Below, in pieces: positions 1-6,887 of a DNA stretch of 35,157 bases (positions are counted from its first letter, which is position 1; each line of letters begins with the position of its first letter). The stretch comes from Lewinellaceae bacterium. Its GTDB lineage: Bacteria > Bacteroidota > Bacteroidia > Chitinophagales > Saprospiraceae. The notes below the pieces were generated by a model. The model searched no databases. It was not told where the DNA came from and saw nothing but the letters and a program-made list of their open reading frames with translations. The stretch is from NCBI GenBank assembly GCA_016712415.1, contig JADJRC010000032.1, positions 1 through 35,157 of the forward strand. Reading direction: 5' to 3'. The position numbers and the translations under genes are program-made.

Positions 1-2
1 CC

Positions 3-1446
3 TACATCCGCAAGGCCGGCAAATCCGAAAACCCGCAAGATTACCGGGAATACCTGAACGAATTCGGAGATAAAGCGGAATTCAAACAGGAAGTCGTGCA
101 GGCGCTCAAAACGCTGGAAGTCAAACAAGTACAGACCATTCTTCAAAACCCGGCCGATGCGCAGTCGGTGCGCCGGTTTATCGTCGACTTCCCCGATAGC
201 GAGCGATACATGGAGATCAAAACCGCCGTGGAAACCCGCGCTCCGGCTCCGGTAAAAGAAGTGTTGCTGCCGGAAATAAAAGCCGCCAGCCTTCGCTCCC
301 TGCAACTCGCGCCCACAACCCCCAAAGTGCGGCAGGTGCTGGAAACCTACCCGGAAACCCGCGCGGAAGTGAAAAAACCATAGATACCGCGCCCGCGAAG
401 TAAAATCGAAGCCCTGCCGCTTGTCGACAAAGCCTATGCCGAAGCGGTCAAAACGAACCGGACGACCGAAGGCGGTCGAGGCGGCCGCGAATACCTCCGC
501 ACCTTCGAGCAGCCTGCACCTCGACCTGCTCGAAGAGATGAAAACCCGGCCGCTGCTGCAAAAAAACTGGCTCCGGAGGTCAAAAAGGCGGCGGTGAAAA
601 TGGAAGCGGTCAACCGGCAAACCCCGAACGAAACCCCGACACAAACGGATAAAAAAACAGACGAAACCCCCGCTGTTTCCACAGATATGACGACCAATGA
701 GCCTCCTGCGCCCTCATCGAAACCCGTAGGCGCCGAACCGGCAAAAGAAGACACCAAAGACCTTCCCGACATACCGAAATTTGTCATGGTTCCCGTAGAA
801 GGTGGCACCTTTACCATGGGCCAGCCCGACCCCAACATTAGTTGCGAAGGCTGCTCCAGCGACGAATGTCCCCACGAGGTGACGGTCCGGAGTTTCGAGA
901 TCGGCAAGTATGAAGTAACCCAGAAACAATGGCGGCAGGTCATGGGCGACAACCCTTCGTCCTTCAAGAATTGCGACGATTGTCCGGTGGAAAAAGTCTC
1001 CTGGGATGACGTGCAGCGTTTTCTGGACGCGCTCAACGCGCGCCTGCCCAGAGGTCAAAAAAAATACCGCCTGCCCACCGAAGCGGAATGGGAATTCGCC
1101 GCGCGCGGCGGGAAGGGCAGCAGGCGGTATACCTACGCCGGCGCCAACGACCCCGGGAAAGTGGCCTGGTACTATGACAATTCAGGCAGCAAAACGCACC
1201 CGGTCGGCCAACTCGCTCCCAATGAACTCGGCATCCACGACATGAGCGGAAACGTATATGAATGGTGCGACGATACCTGGGGGCCTTATCCCTGCGACAC
1301 AAAAACGAAAAAAGAGAGTTCGCGCCGCGTGGTTCGTGGCGGGTCACATGGACTCCGGTAGTTCCGACTCATTGCCGCTCTACTTACCGCCGCAGGACGT
1401 CCCCGACATCCGCGACCACAGTTTAGGGTTTCGGCTTGCCCGGTAA
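3..1446 (+). CDS. DGR target protein, repeat region plus C-terminal FGE/C-type-lectin-fold domain (5' partial, frame-disrupted)
   Basis: The gene enters from the left edge without a start. The N-terminal part up to about 590 carries degenerate repeats of roughly 45 residues with the pattern 'YL..FPD....E....', seen as YLNEFGDKAEFK, FIVDFPDSERYMEI and YLRTF followed in another frame by HLDLLEEMK. From about 780 a formylglycine-generating-enzyme/sulfatase-modifying-factor domain follows: VPVEGGTFTMG, YEVTQKQW, PVEKVSWDDV, YRLPTEAEWEFAARGG, MSGNVYEWCDD, RVVRGGS, and GFRLAR at the very end. This is the C-type-lectin fold used by many DGR targets, with the variable residues on the ligand-binding face. 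In such targets it acts as a binding module, not as an enzyme. An in-frame TAG at 381 is followed by an open frame, and homology switches frame near 376-400, 505-550 and inside the VR (1345-1410), so small indels rather than a true stop are likely. The first gene part, possibly another domain, lies outside the window. Confidence 0.85.
1325..1442 (+). repeat. DGR variable repeat (VR)
   Basis: This 118-nt copy of the TR lies at the 3' end of the target gene and encodes its last residues up to GFRLAR. It starts with 21 nt identical to the TR and ends with 17 nt identical to it. In between, codons that are AAY in the TR read GGT, AGT, GAC, CAT, TAC, CGC, GTC, ATC, GAC, CAC and AGT here; ACC reads CCC and ATA reads TTA. 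I count 16 substitutions, all at TR adenines and none at C, G or T. Length differs by small indels near 1346-1348, 1352-1356, 1369-1371 and 1396, which throw the reading frame. DGR mutagenesis normally makes substitutions, so these indels are more likely base-calling errors or a consensus of mixed variants. Confidence 0.93.
1426..1442 (+). other. IMH-like 3' core of the VR
   Basis: GGGTTTCGGCTTGCCCG is identical at 1426-1442 (VR) and 3037-3053 (TR), contains no adenine, and is GC-rich. In characterised DGRs the GC-rich 3' end of VR is the initiation-of-mutagenic-homing site where cDNA integration begins. The two copies diverge right after it: the VR has one more G before the TAA. Confidence 0.7.
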
Positions 1447-1490
1447 CTTTAATTACCCTTTGCCCTTTAAAACTTTTACCCTTTATATTC

Positions 1491-1505
1491 TGGCGCGAAG
1501 CGCCA
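1491..1505 (+). other. Hairpin downstream of VR
   Basis: TGGCGC and GCGCCA pair around a GAA loop, giving a perfect six-base-pair stem 48 nt after the VR, followed by nine A. In the Bordetella phage DGR a DNA hairpin just behind the VR is needed for target recognition. This one could play that role, or be a weak transcript-end structure between target gene and Avd. It lies closer to Avd than the known example lies to its VR, so the assignment is tentative. Confidence 0.4.
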
Positions 1506-1529
1506 AAAAAAAATTTTAAATCTGCCCTT

Positions 1530-1874
1530 ATGGCACAAACGAACGAAACCATATTGCAAAAAGCGTATGATCTGCTGAAACACGGTATCCTGGGGTTGGA
1601 GCAGTTTCCGCGCAAACACAAATACACGTTGGCGGACCGTTTGCAAAATAATTTGTCGGATGTACTGGAAGCGCTGATTGAGGCCTACCATGTGCCCGCG
1701 AACCGGAAACGCACATTGCTTGAACGCGCCAATATCCTGCTTGAACAAAGTCGTCATTACTGCCGCTTATGCTATGAATTGGGGCTTTTTAACTCTATCA
1801 AATACGAAGACCTTGCACGACGCCTGAATGAAGTCGGTCGTATGAACGGCGGCTGGTTAAAAACAATAGCATGA
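1530..1874 (+). CDS. avd: DGR accessory variability determinant (Avd)
   Basis: This 114-residue, helix-rich and basic protein lies between the DGR target and the RT, the usual Avd position. Segments such as ILQKAYDLLKHGILGLEQFP, RKHKYTLADRLQNN and LLEQSRHYCRLCYELG follow the pattern of the four-helix-bundle Avd / S23-like family, whose pentamer binds RT and the TR RNA and is required for mutagenic homing. The length matches the family (about 110-130). Its TGA stop overlaps the RT ATG as ATGA at 1871-1874, which suggests coupled translation. Start ATG at 1530 follows an AT-rich stretch with no Shine-Dalgarno. The reading frame is intact. Confidence 0.88.
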   Translation: MAQTNETILQKAYDLLKHGILGLEQFPRKHKYTLADRLQNNLSDVLEALIEAYHVPANRKRTLLERANILLEQSRHYCRLCYELGLFNSIKYEDLARRLNEVGRMNGGWLKTIA

Positions 1875-2972
1875 AGACGGTCAAGCACTTATGGGATCGG
1901 ATACTTACCTTCGACAACCTTCTGCTGGCAGCAAAAAAGGCGCAAAAGGGGAAACGTTTTCAGCCTGATGTTGCAGGTTTTCATTTCAGACTTGAGGAAA
2001 ATCTGCTAGCATTGCAGGAGGAACTTGACAACAGGTCTTACCAACCGGGACCATATCGCGCTTTTTATATACACGATCCCAAAAAGCGGCTTATCAGCGC
2101 TGCACCGTATCGCGACCGCGTAGTACATCATGCGTTGTGCAACATCATCGAGCCGATTTTCGAGCGCGGATTTATCCACGACTCTTACGCCAATCGGAAA
2201 GGCAAAGGCACTCATGCCGCCATCAAAAGATACCAGCACTTTGCCCAACGCTATCGTTATGTGTTGAAATGCGACATCCGGAAATTTTTCCCTTCCATCG
2301 ATCATTTGGTCTTAAAACAGGAAATACGCCGGCGCATAGGATGTCGGGCCACCTTATGGTTGTGCGATTTGATTTTGGACAATTCCAACCGGCAGGAAGA
2401 TCATACAGAATATTTTCCGGGCGACGATTTATTCACGCCTTTTGCCCGTCGAAGAGGATTACCCATTGGTAACCTGACCAGTCAATTCTGGGCAAACATC
2501 TACCTTGATCGCTTCGACCATTTGTTTATGAAGTACTCAACACGCCCGGCTACATACGATATGTGGATGATTTCGTATTATTTGGCAATGACAAAAACAG
2601 TTGTTGCAGTGGCGTGAATTAATTACCGGGCGATTAGCAGCATTGCGACTTAAACCCCACCCGTTTAAGACACATATCCATCAAACCAGTGCCGGTGTGC
2701 CGTTTCTTGGTTATCGTGTTTTTCCTTGCCATCGTTATATGTTGAAAGCCAAAGCACATCGTTACAAGCGATATTTAAGAAAGATCACAAAACTTCGCAG
2801 AAACAAACTAATCAGCGCACAAGGGCTTGAAAATCGGCTTAACAGTTGGCTGGGGCACCTACGCTTCGGGCAAAATCAAAGACTTGAATACAGCATTTTT
2901 CAAGACCTTCGCCGGAAAGGGGTAAATCTGCATCGGCATCCGCGTGGTTCGTGGCGGGTCCTGGAACAATAA
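1871..2972 (+). CDS. DGR reverse transcriptase (frame-disrupted twice)
   Basis: Domains are RT fingers/palm followed by a basic thumb. Motif A is KCDIRKFFPSIDH with catalytic Asp at residue 135. The block RGLPIGNLTSQFWANIYLD (195-213) carries the DGR-specific IGxxxSQ in place of the QGxxxSP of most RTs. The catalytic YVDD box follows as GYIRYVDDFVLFG, then GVPFLGYRVFP and a Lys/Arg-rich tail. It copies TR RNA with adenine infidelity together with Avd. The protein is read in three frames: frame 2 to about 2530, frame 1 (YVDD, 2551-2595), and frame 3 from about 2596 to 2972. Each change fits a single missing base, the second in an AAAAA run, so sequencing error is likely. Restored length would be about 367 residues, normal for the family. 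Its stop codon lies inside the TR. Confidence 0.92.
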
Positions 2973-3053
2973 TTCCAACAATTGCCGCTCTACTAACCGC
3001 AACAGGAACAACACCGACAACCGCAACAACAATATAGGGTTTCGGCTTGCCCG
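2940..3053 (+). repeat. DGR template repeat (TR)
   Basis: This is the non-coding template for the VR. In the frame matching the target gene it reads RVVRGGSW, then a stretch with 13 AAC/AAT (Asn) codons separated by fixed S, CRST, R, T and D codons, then IGFRLAR. Adenines make up 32 of the 72 bases between 2965 and 3036, while the flanks are adenine-poor. AAY codons are the known DGR design: randomising A gives up to 15 amino acids and no stop. The frame is clean, without the indels seen in the VR. The first 33 nt overlap the RT reading frame, including its TAA stop at 2970-2972. Confidence 0.94.
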
Positions 3054-3176
3054 TAACAAACGAAATTACGATACGCCTGAGCCAGGTCGCGTAACAGGTG
3101 CGCGAGTCGGGAGTGCGAGAGTAAGTTACGAGATTTATCCCGCCACCAATAGTGTGTAGTGGCAAATGCATCGCAA
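3054..3176 (+). ncRNA. Putative structured 3' part of the TR RNA
   Basis: The 120 nt between the TR and the terminator contain no credible gene. They can fold: CGTAAC at 3090-3095 pairs with GTTACG at 3125-3130, and a CGCG/CGCG pair lies at the base of the same segment. In known DGRs the RNA next to TR forms a structured element that primes cDNA synthesis and binds Avd/RT. That role here is inferred from position only. Confidence 0.4.
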
Positions 3177-3225
3177 GCAGGAGTGGTAAGTAGCAAAGAT
3201 GTCGAAAACTACTCCTGCGGTTTTT
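3177..3225 (+). terminator. Rho-independent terminator after the DGR
   Basis: GCAGGAGTGGT (3177-3187) pairs with ACTACTCCTGC (3208-3218), one G-T pair in 11, with a 20-nt loop, and is followed by GGTTTTT. It would end the Avd-RT-TR transcript and separates it from the next gene. Confidence 0.65.
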
Positions 3226-3267
3226 CCCGCTTCCCGAAGCGCATTCATATATAGCGGGTTCCAAAAA

Positions 3268-3287
3268 GGCGGACTTGGAAGTCCGCC
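3268..3287 (+). repeat. Short palindrome, member of a local family
   Basis: GGCGGACTT and AAGTCCGCC form a perfect nine-pair stem around GG. The same architecture (GGATTT, GG, AAATCC core) recurs in the element at 22019-22096, so this looks like one unit of a dispersed intergenic palindrome family. Confidence 0.45.
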
Positions 3288-3321
3288 GCACATGGCCTTA
3301 CCTTCCCCTGAAAAAACACCC

Positions 3322-5001
3322 ATGTCCACCGAAAAAATATACTCCCGTTCCTGGCGGTTGCGCAAAGCCTACGGCGCTGCTGCGGTGGTAATGCTCAGTT
3401 ACGCCTGGCTCTGGCTGCTGAAAAAACTGCTTGGCCGGGCCTGGTACGAACGCCGTATCAGCGCCCTGCACCTGCGCAACGCCGAACGGGTCAAAAACGC
3501 CATCCTCGAACTCAAGGGGCTGTTCATCAAACTCGGGCAGATGCTGTCGATCCTCGGCAATTTCCTGCCCGAAGCCTTCCAGAAACCGCTGGAGGCTTTG
3601 CAGGACAAGATACCGCCCCGGCCTTACGATGAGGTCAGGGAACGCATCATTTCGGAGTTAGGGAAGCCGCCCGAGTCGTTATTTGCCCGGTTCGACGCGG
3701 CGCCTGTCGCCTCGGCCTCCATCGGCCAGGTACACCGCGCGCTGCTGCACGAGGGCACGGAGGTGGCGGTAAAAGTGCAGCACATGAATATCGAAAGCGT
3801 GGCGGCGGTCGACCTGGAGATCATCCGCCGGCTGACCGGGATCATCTCCTGGTTTTTCGATATCAAGGGTATGGACTACATGTACACCCAGGTGAAACAG
3901 ATGATCGGGGAAGAACTGGATTTCGCCAGGGAGGCTGTTTCTATGGAAAAAATCAAGGAAAATCTGGCAGCGGAGACGGGTATCGCCGTGCCGGAAGTGC
4001 ACCGCGATTTTTCCACCGGCCGGGTGCTCACCACCACCTGGTACGACGGCGTGAAGATCGCCAACACGGAACAACTCGACGCCTGGGGCATCGAACGCCG
4101 CGACATCGCCACGCGCCTGCTGCGTGCCTATTGCCGTATGGTGTTCAAAGACGGGCTATACCACGCCGACCCGCACCCCGGCAATATCCTGATCCGGCAA
4201 GACGGCACTATTGTGCTGCTCGACTTCGGCGCTGTGGCCGTGCTGAGCAATGCGCTGCGCGAAGGCATCCCGGAACTGATAGAGGCCGCAGTGAAAAACG
4301 ATACGCCCGCCATGATACAGGCCTGCCGGAAGATGGGCTTTATCGCAGAGGGCAGGGAGGCAGAAAAAATGGCGGAAAAAATGATCGGGGCGATGCGGAA
4401 TTTCCTCCAGAACGAAATCGAGTTTGAAGGCCTGAACTTTAAAGACATCAAGGTCAGTCCCTTCGACAACAGCCTGTTCAACCTCATCAGCGATATCGGC
4501 TTCAGCGGTATCAGCAGCACGGTGCTGGTGCCGAAGGATTACGTGCTGCTCAACCGCATGATCACGCTCCTGCTCGGCATCTGCAGCGCCCTCGACCCCA
4601 TGATGAACCCCCTCGATGTGGTGCGGCCCTACGTACAGGAGTTTGTGATCGGCGAACGCGAGAACATGGTCACTTTCGTCACCGGACTGCTGCGCCGCAG
4701 CGTGGCTACGGTGGTCGGACTGCCCGACGAACTGCACCGGGTGTTGCAACAAACCCAAAAAGGCGAACTGGAATTCCGCTCGCCAGATATCCGCGACAGC
4801 GGCAAACTGGTATATTTTGCCGTGCAGCAGTTGATCTTTACCACACTGAGCATTGCATCGGCGGCTATGGGCGCCTGGTTTTACCAGGCCGGTAACATGG
4901 CGCGGCCGGCTCAAATTGCCTTTGGCCTGGGCGGGCTGTTTTTGTTGTTGCTGTTTCGGGCGGTACGGAAAGGCGGGAAGGTGGTGCGGGGGATGGAATA
5001 G
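3322..5001 (+). CDS. AarF/UbiB (ABC1/ADCK) atypical kinase-like protein
   Basis: The 559-residue protein has the full set of UbiB-family motifs: KLGQ at 70-73 (KxGQ), SASIGQVH at 131-138 (Ala-rich-loop equivalent), invariant Lys in VAVKVQH near 151, ELDFARE near 198, HADPHPGN at 281-288 (catalytic loop) and LLDFGAV at 300-306 (metal-binding DFG). Hydrophobic segments near 20-35 and two at the C-terminus (about 500-550) would anchor it in the membrane. Family members support ubiquinone or other isoprenoid-lipid metabolism, probably as ATPases rather than protein kinases. Most Bacteroidota use menaquinone, so the substrate is unknown. I start at ATG 3322 because the frame upstream runs back through the palindrome and the DGR terminator. 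No partner genes adjoin it. Confidence 0.9.
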   Translation: MSTEKIYSRSWRLRKAYGAAAVVMLSYAWLWLLKKLLGRAWYERRISALHLRNAERVKNAILELKGLFIKLGQMLSILGNFLPEAFQKPLEALQDKIPPRPYDEVRERIISELGKPPESLFARFDAAPVASASIGQVHRALLHEGTEVAVKVQHMNIESVAAVDLEIIRRLTGIISWFFDIKGMDYMYTQVKQMIGEELDFAREAVSMEKIKENLAAETGIAVPEVHRDFSTGRVLTTTWYDGVKIANTEQLDAWGIERRDIATRLLRAYCRMVFKDGLYHADPHPGNILIRQDGTIVLLDFGAVAVLSNALREGIPELIEAAVKNDTPAMIQACRKMGFIAEGREAEKMAEKMIGAMRNFLQNEIEFEGLNFKDIKVSPFDNSLFNLISDIGFSGISSTVLVPKDYVLLNRMITLLLGICSALDPMMNPLDVVRPYVQEFVIGERENMVTFVTGLLRRSVATVVGLPDELHRVLQQTQKGELEFRSPDIRDSGKLVYFAVQQLIFTTLSIASAAMGAWFYQAGNMARPAQIAFGLGGLFLLLLFRAVRKGGKVVRGME

Positions 5002-5056
5002 GTACCGTGTGGTGGTACCGTGTGGTACCGTGTGGTACCGCCGGCTTTAGTCGGCG
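5001..5056 (+). repeat. Tandem GGTACCGTGT repeats joined to a GCCGGC repeat
   Basis: GGTACC occurs at 5001, 5014, 5024 and 5034, mostly in a 10-bp period (GGTACCGTGT), starting at the UbiB stop codon. The last copy runs into CGCCGGCTTTAGTCGGC, an inverted copy of the element at 5143-5161 and 5873-5893. Confidence 0.6.
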
Positions 5057-5142
5057 AACAACAACCGCCAAAATTAACAGCCTCTCATCCACCGGGCCAA
5101 TACAGTACTTTTGAAAAGTGGATGATGTGTTTGTTTTTCGCT

Positions 5143-5161
5143 GGCTGAAGCCGGCGGTACC
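5143..5161 (+). repeat. GCCGGCGGTACC dispersed repeat, copy 2
   Basis: GGCTGAAGCCGGCGGTACC lies just 3' of the Uma2 gene. It is inverted relative to 5034-5056 and direct relative to 5873-5893. Both ends contain short self-complementary parts (GCCGGC, GGTACC), as in REP-like elements. Confidence 0.55.
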
Positions 5162-5168
5162 TGACACC

Positions 5169-5777
5169 TTACTTAATTCCATACTGCTCCAAATGCCCTG
5201 CAATATTGACAAGGAGTCCCGGCACGATCTCAATATCGTTTTTCCAGGATACGGTGCGCCAGTCTTTGTCCGGCTCGGCGATAATGACCCGTTGGGCCTC
5301 CGTTGATACCCAGAATACTTTATGTACACCGAATTGAAGCAGTTTTTCAATTTTTCCGGAGATATAGCCCATTTGTGTCGCGACTTCAACTTCGGTTTCG
5401 GTATCGACTTCAAAAGCCAGGAGCGGGGGTACCGGGGAATAATTTTTATTGATGTTTTCAGCAGTCATAACGGATCTTTCATATACGAAAATATCTCCGG
5501 CCAGGTTATTGCCCTTGCTGATATGAAGCCCGGCTTCATTGGAATGGATGGCATAGGCCTGTTCGTCATAGAACGACATCAACCTTCGGATCAGGTATGA
5601 TATGATCTCGGATTGAAGCGTACTGCTACCCACGATGTCTTCCAGTTTTTTCACGCCGTTCAAAACCGACCTGTAACCCTTCCGGTATACAGGCTTTCCA
5701 TCCATGGTCTCGTAGATCAGGGAATCGGGTACTTTCCCCGATGTGTGCTTCGGCGCCGCTTTGGGCATAGCCTCCAT
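5169..5777 (-). CDS. Uma2-family (DUF820) putative restriction-like nuclease
   Basis: The 202-residue protein has the Uma2/DUF820 layout: YETMDGKPVYRKGY near residue 22, LQSEIISYLIRRL near 54, then NEAGLHISKGNNLAGDIFVY (about 81-100), PLLAFEVDTET near 118 and a strand-rich end with KVFWVSTEAQRVIIAE. The D in AGDIFVY and the E-V-D of FEVDT match the PD-(D/E)XK core. Family members are numerous in cyanobacteria and filamentous Bacteroidota; a nuclease fold is established but the biological role is not. It stands alone on the minus strand between two copies of a short GC-rich repeat. ATG at 5777 is the furthest upstream start and fits the family N-terminus. Confidence 0.8.
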   Translation of the reverse strand: MEAMPKAAPKHTSGKVPDSLIYETMDGKPVYRKGYRSVLNGVKKLEDIVGSSTLQSEIISYLIRRLMSFYDEQAYAIHSNEAGLHISKGNNLAGDIFVYERSVMTAENINKNYSPVPPLLAFEVDTETEVEVATQMGYISGKIEKLLQFGVHKVFWVSTEAQRVIIAEPDKDWRTVSWKNDIEIVPGLLVNIAGHLEQYGIK

Positions 5778-5872
5778 ATTGCTGAATTTTTGCCAAAGTT
5801 ATTGTTTTTCAGGGGTATTATTGACCTGTTTTATCTTATTCTATTGTTATAACATGCTTGAGAGTGTTTTCA

Positions 5873-5893
5873 CCGGCTAAAGCCGGCGGTACC
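5873..5893 (+). repeat. GCCGGCGGTACC dispersed repeat, copy 3
   Basis: CCGGCTAAAGCCGGCGGTACC lies between the Uma2 gene and the next minus-strand gene, only a few bases after the latter's stop. It is the third copy within 900 bp. Confidence 0.55.
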
Positions 5894-5895
5894 CC

Positions 5896-6228
5896 TCACC
5901 ACTCCGAAATTTTCCTCGGCAACACCACCGGCTCCTCCGGCGGGTGGAAATAATACAGCAGTGCCGCCTGTTCCAACACTTTTTTCAGACCGGGTGTGCG
6001 GATGACACGGTAGTAAATGTCGTTGTGTTCAAAGTCGTAGGCGGAGAGGATATCGACCCGGACGGAATGAAGGTTCGTGCTTGATGATGTATCAGCGCCA
6101 TAGGTCTCAATCACAATCTCCGCCTCACCGACAATTGTGGTATCATCCGCACTGCCGTACCGGAAGGCTACGACTTCATATACAACCTGGGGGTAATTCT
6201 GACGGTGGTCGTGCTGATTGTCCGGCAT
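5896..6228 (-). CDS. Hypothetical protein
   Basis: I do not recognise this 110-residue acidic protein. It shows alternating strand-like segments (VYEVVAFRYG, EAEIVIETYG, SVRVDILSAYD, DIYYRVIRTPG) and a helix LKKVLEQAALLYYF, with no signal peptide or membrane segment. It is divergently transcribed from an XRE-like regulator with three palindromic sites in the 140 bp between them, so it is probably controlled by that regulator. A small antitoxin- or effector-like role would fit the context but nothing in the sequence proves it. Confidence 0.55.
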   Translation of the reverse strand: MPDNQHDHRQNYPQVVYEVVAFRYGSADDTTIVGEAEIVIETYGADTSSSTNLHSVRVDILSAYDFEHNDIYYRVIRTPGLKKVLEQAALLYYFHPPEEPVVLPRKISEW

Positions 6229-6272
6229 AATGGCGTAGGTTTGCTTGTGGATAAATACCGGAACAAAAATAT

Positions 6273-6336
6273 TCCACTTTATGGAATTTACAAATATTTA
6301 GTCCACTTTTTGGATTAAAAAATTTCACTATGTGGA
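6273..6336 (+). promoter_or_regulatory. Three operator-like palindromes in a divergent promoter region
   Basis: TCCACTTTATGGA (6273-6285), TCCACTTTTTGGA (6302-6314) and TTCACTATGTGGA (6324-6336) share the 13-bp pattern TYCACTWTDTGGA with inverted TCCA/TGGA ends. Start-to-start spacing is 29 and 22 bp. The stretch is strongly AT-rich between two divergent genes, which is the expected place for the binding sites of the neighbouring helix-turn-helix protein. Confidence 0.65.
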
Positions 6337-6368
6337 TTATAATATAAAAAAGACGTTTTTCAGTCAAA

Positions 6369-6755
6369 ATGGCGCATATACGACAGGGAGAAAAGCTCCT
6401 GTTGCTGGTAAAACGGGACACCCGCAGCACCGGGGAGATCGCAGACGCAATGGGCGTCGACAAATCCTATTTGCCAAGGCTCTATAAAAAGGACGTCCTG
6501 CCGGCCAAGCCGCTCCGCAGGGCCATGGCCGTATTCCAGGTTCCTGAATCCTATTTTACAGAACAGATGGACGATACCGGCATGGTATCGGAGCCCGACA
6601 CACCCTACCGCGCCGGCGCCAACGACCTGAAGCGCCTTGAGGCAGAAAACGCCGCCCTGCGCGAGGAAATCGCCCGGCTGACAAAAATGGTGGAACAGGA
6701 AAAGGACGTCAATGCCAAACTCGCCGAAGCCATCGTGAATATGAGCAAGCGCTGA
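6369..6755 (+). CDS. XRE-like helix-turn-helix regulator with C-terminal coiled coil
   Basis: The 128-residue protein begins with a Cro/C1-type helix-turn-helix (about residues 18-55: STGEIADAMGVDKSYLPRLY is the core, followed by PLRRAMAVFQVPESYF). A linker (60-82) leads to a heptad-rich helix LKRLEAENAALREEIARLTK and on to the end, which is likely to dimerise it. This is a DNA-binding repressor or activator of unknown target. Three matching palindromes upstream suggest autoregulation and control of the divergent gene ending at 5896. Start ATG at 6369 sits 33 bp after the last palindrome. Confidence 0.75.
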   Translation: MAHIRQGEKLLLLVKRDTRSTGEIADAMGVDKSYLPRLYKKDVLPAKPLRRAMAVFQVPESYFTEQMDDTGMVSEPDTPYRAGANDLKRLEAENAALREEIARLTKMVEQEKDVNAKLAEAIVNMSKR

Positions 6756-6770
6756 ACAGCGGATTTCTTC

Positions 6771-6778
6771 TACTTTTG
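6771..6778 (+). promoter_or_regulatory. Possible prfA promoter -7 element
   Basis: TACTTTTG matches the Bacteroidota -7 consensus TAnnTTTG, 110 bp before prfA. No clear -33 TTG is present at the right distance. The leader after it carries an inverted repeat TTCGTCATT (6788-6796) / AATGACGAA (6868-6876). Confidence 0.35.
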
Positions 6779-6887
6779 CGGCTTTAATTCGTCATTGTCG
6801 TCATTTCGACGGCACATGGGGGGACGGAAGGCGATACAGTAACAAATCCCCAAAACGACCCAAGACGAATGACGAAATGCCGATAAA

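Larger units (their letters stand above)
1..3225 (+). mobile_element. Diversity-generating retroelement (DGR) cassette
   Basis: The segment holds all parts of a DGR in the order target gene with VR (3-1446), Avd (1530-1874), reverse transcriptase (1871-2972) and TR (2940-3053), then a hairpin terminator near 3177-3225. In known DGRs the TR is transcribed, copied by an error-prone RT with Avd so that adenines become any base, and the cDNA replaces the VR in the target gene. The sequence shows this directly: TR and VR share identical 5' (21 nt) and 3' (17 nt) ends, and the resolved substitutions between them all lie at TR adenines. Avd and RT overlap by ATGA, so they are probably translationally coupled. 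The cassette is not flanked by visible integrase or phage genes, so it looks chromosomal. Several one-base indels interrupt the target and RT frames and probably reflect sequencing error. Confidence 0.93.

Noticed and set aside
381..383. TAG read as an amber/recoded codon in the DGR target
   Set aside because: The reading frame is open on both sides, but homology switches frame around it (a TIDTAPAK-like segment is in another frame), which fits two nearby compensating indels better than recoding; prfA is also present and normal.
1258..1446. Separate short gene ending in GFRLAR
   Set aside because: It is the out-of-frame view of the target gene's C-terminus caused by the VR indels, not an independent gene.
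3199..3321. Extended N-terminus for the UbiB-like protein
   Set aside because: The extension is translated from the DGR terminator and a palindromic repeat; the family-like sequence starts at 3322.
6788..6876. Inverted repeat TTCGTCATT/AATGACGAA in the prfA leader as a riboswitch
   Set aside because: Only nine base pairs around a long loop with no recognisable aptamer; could be chance.
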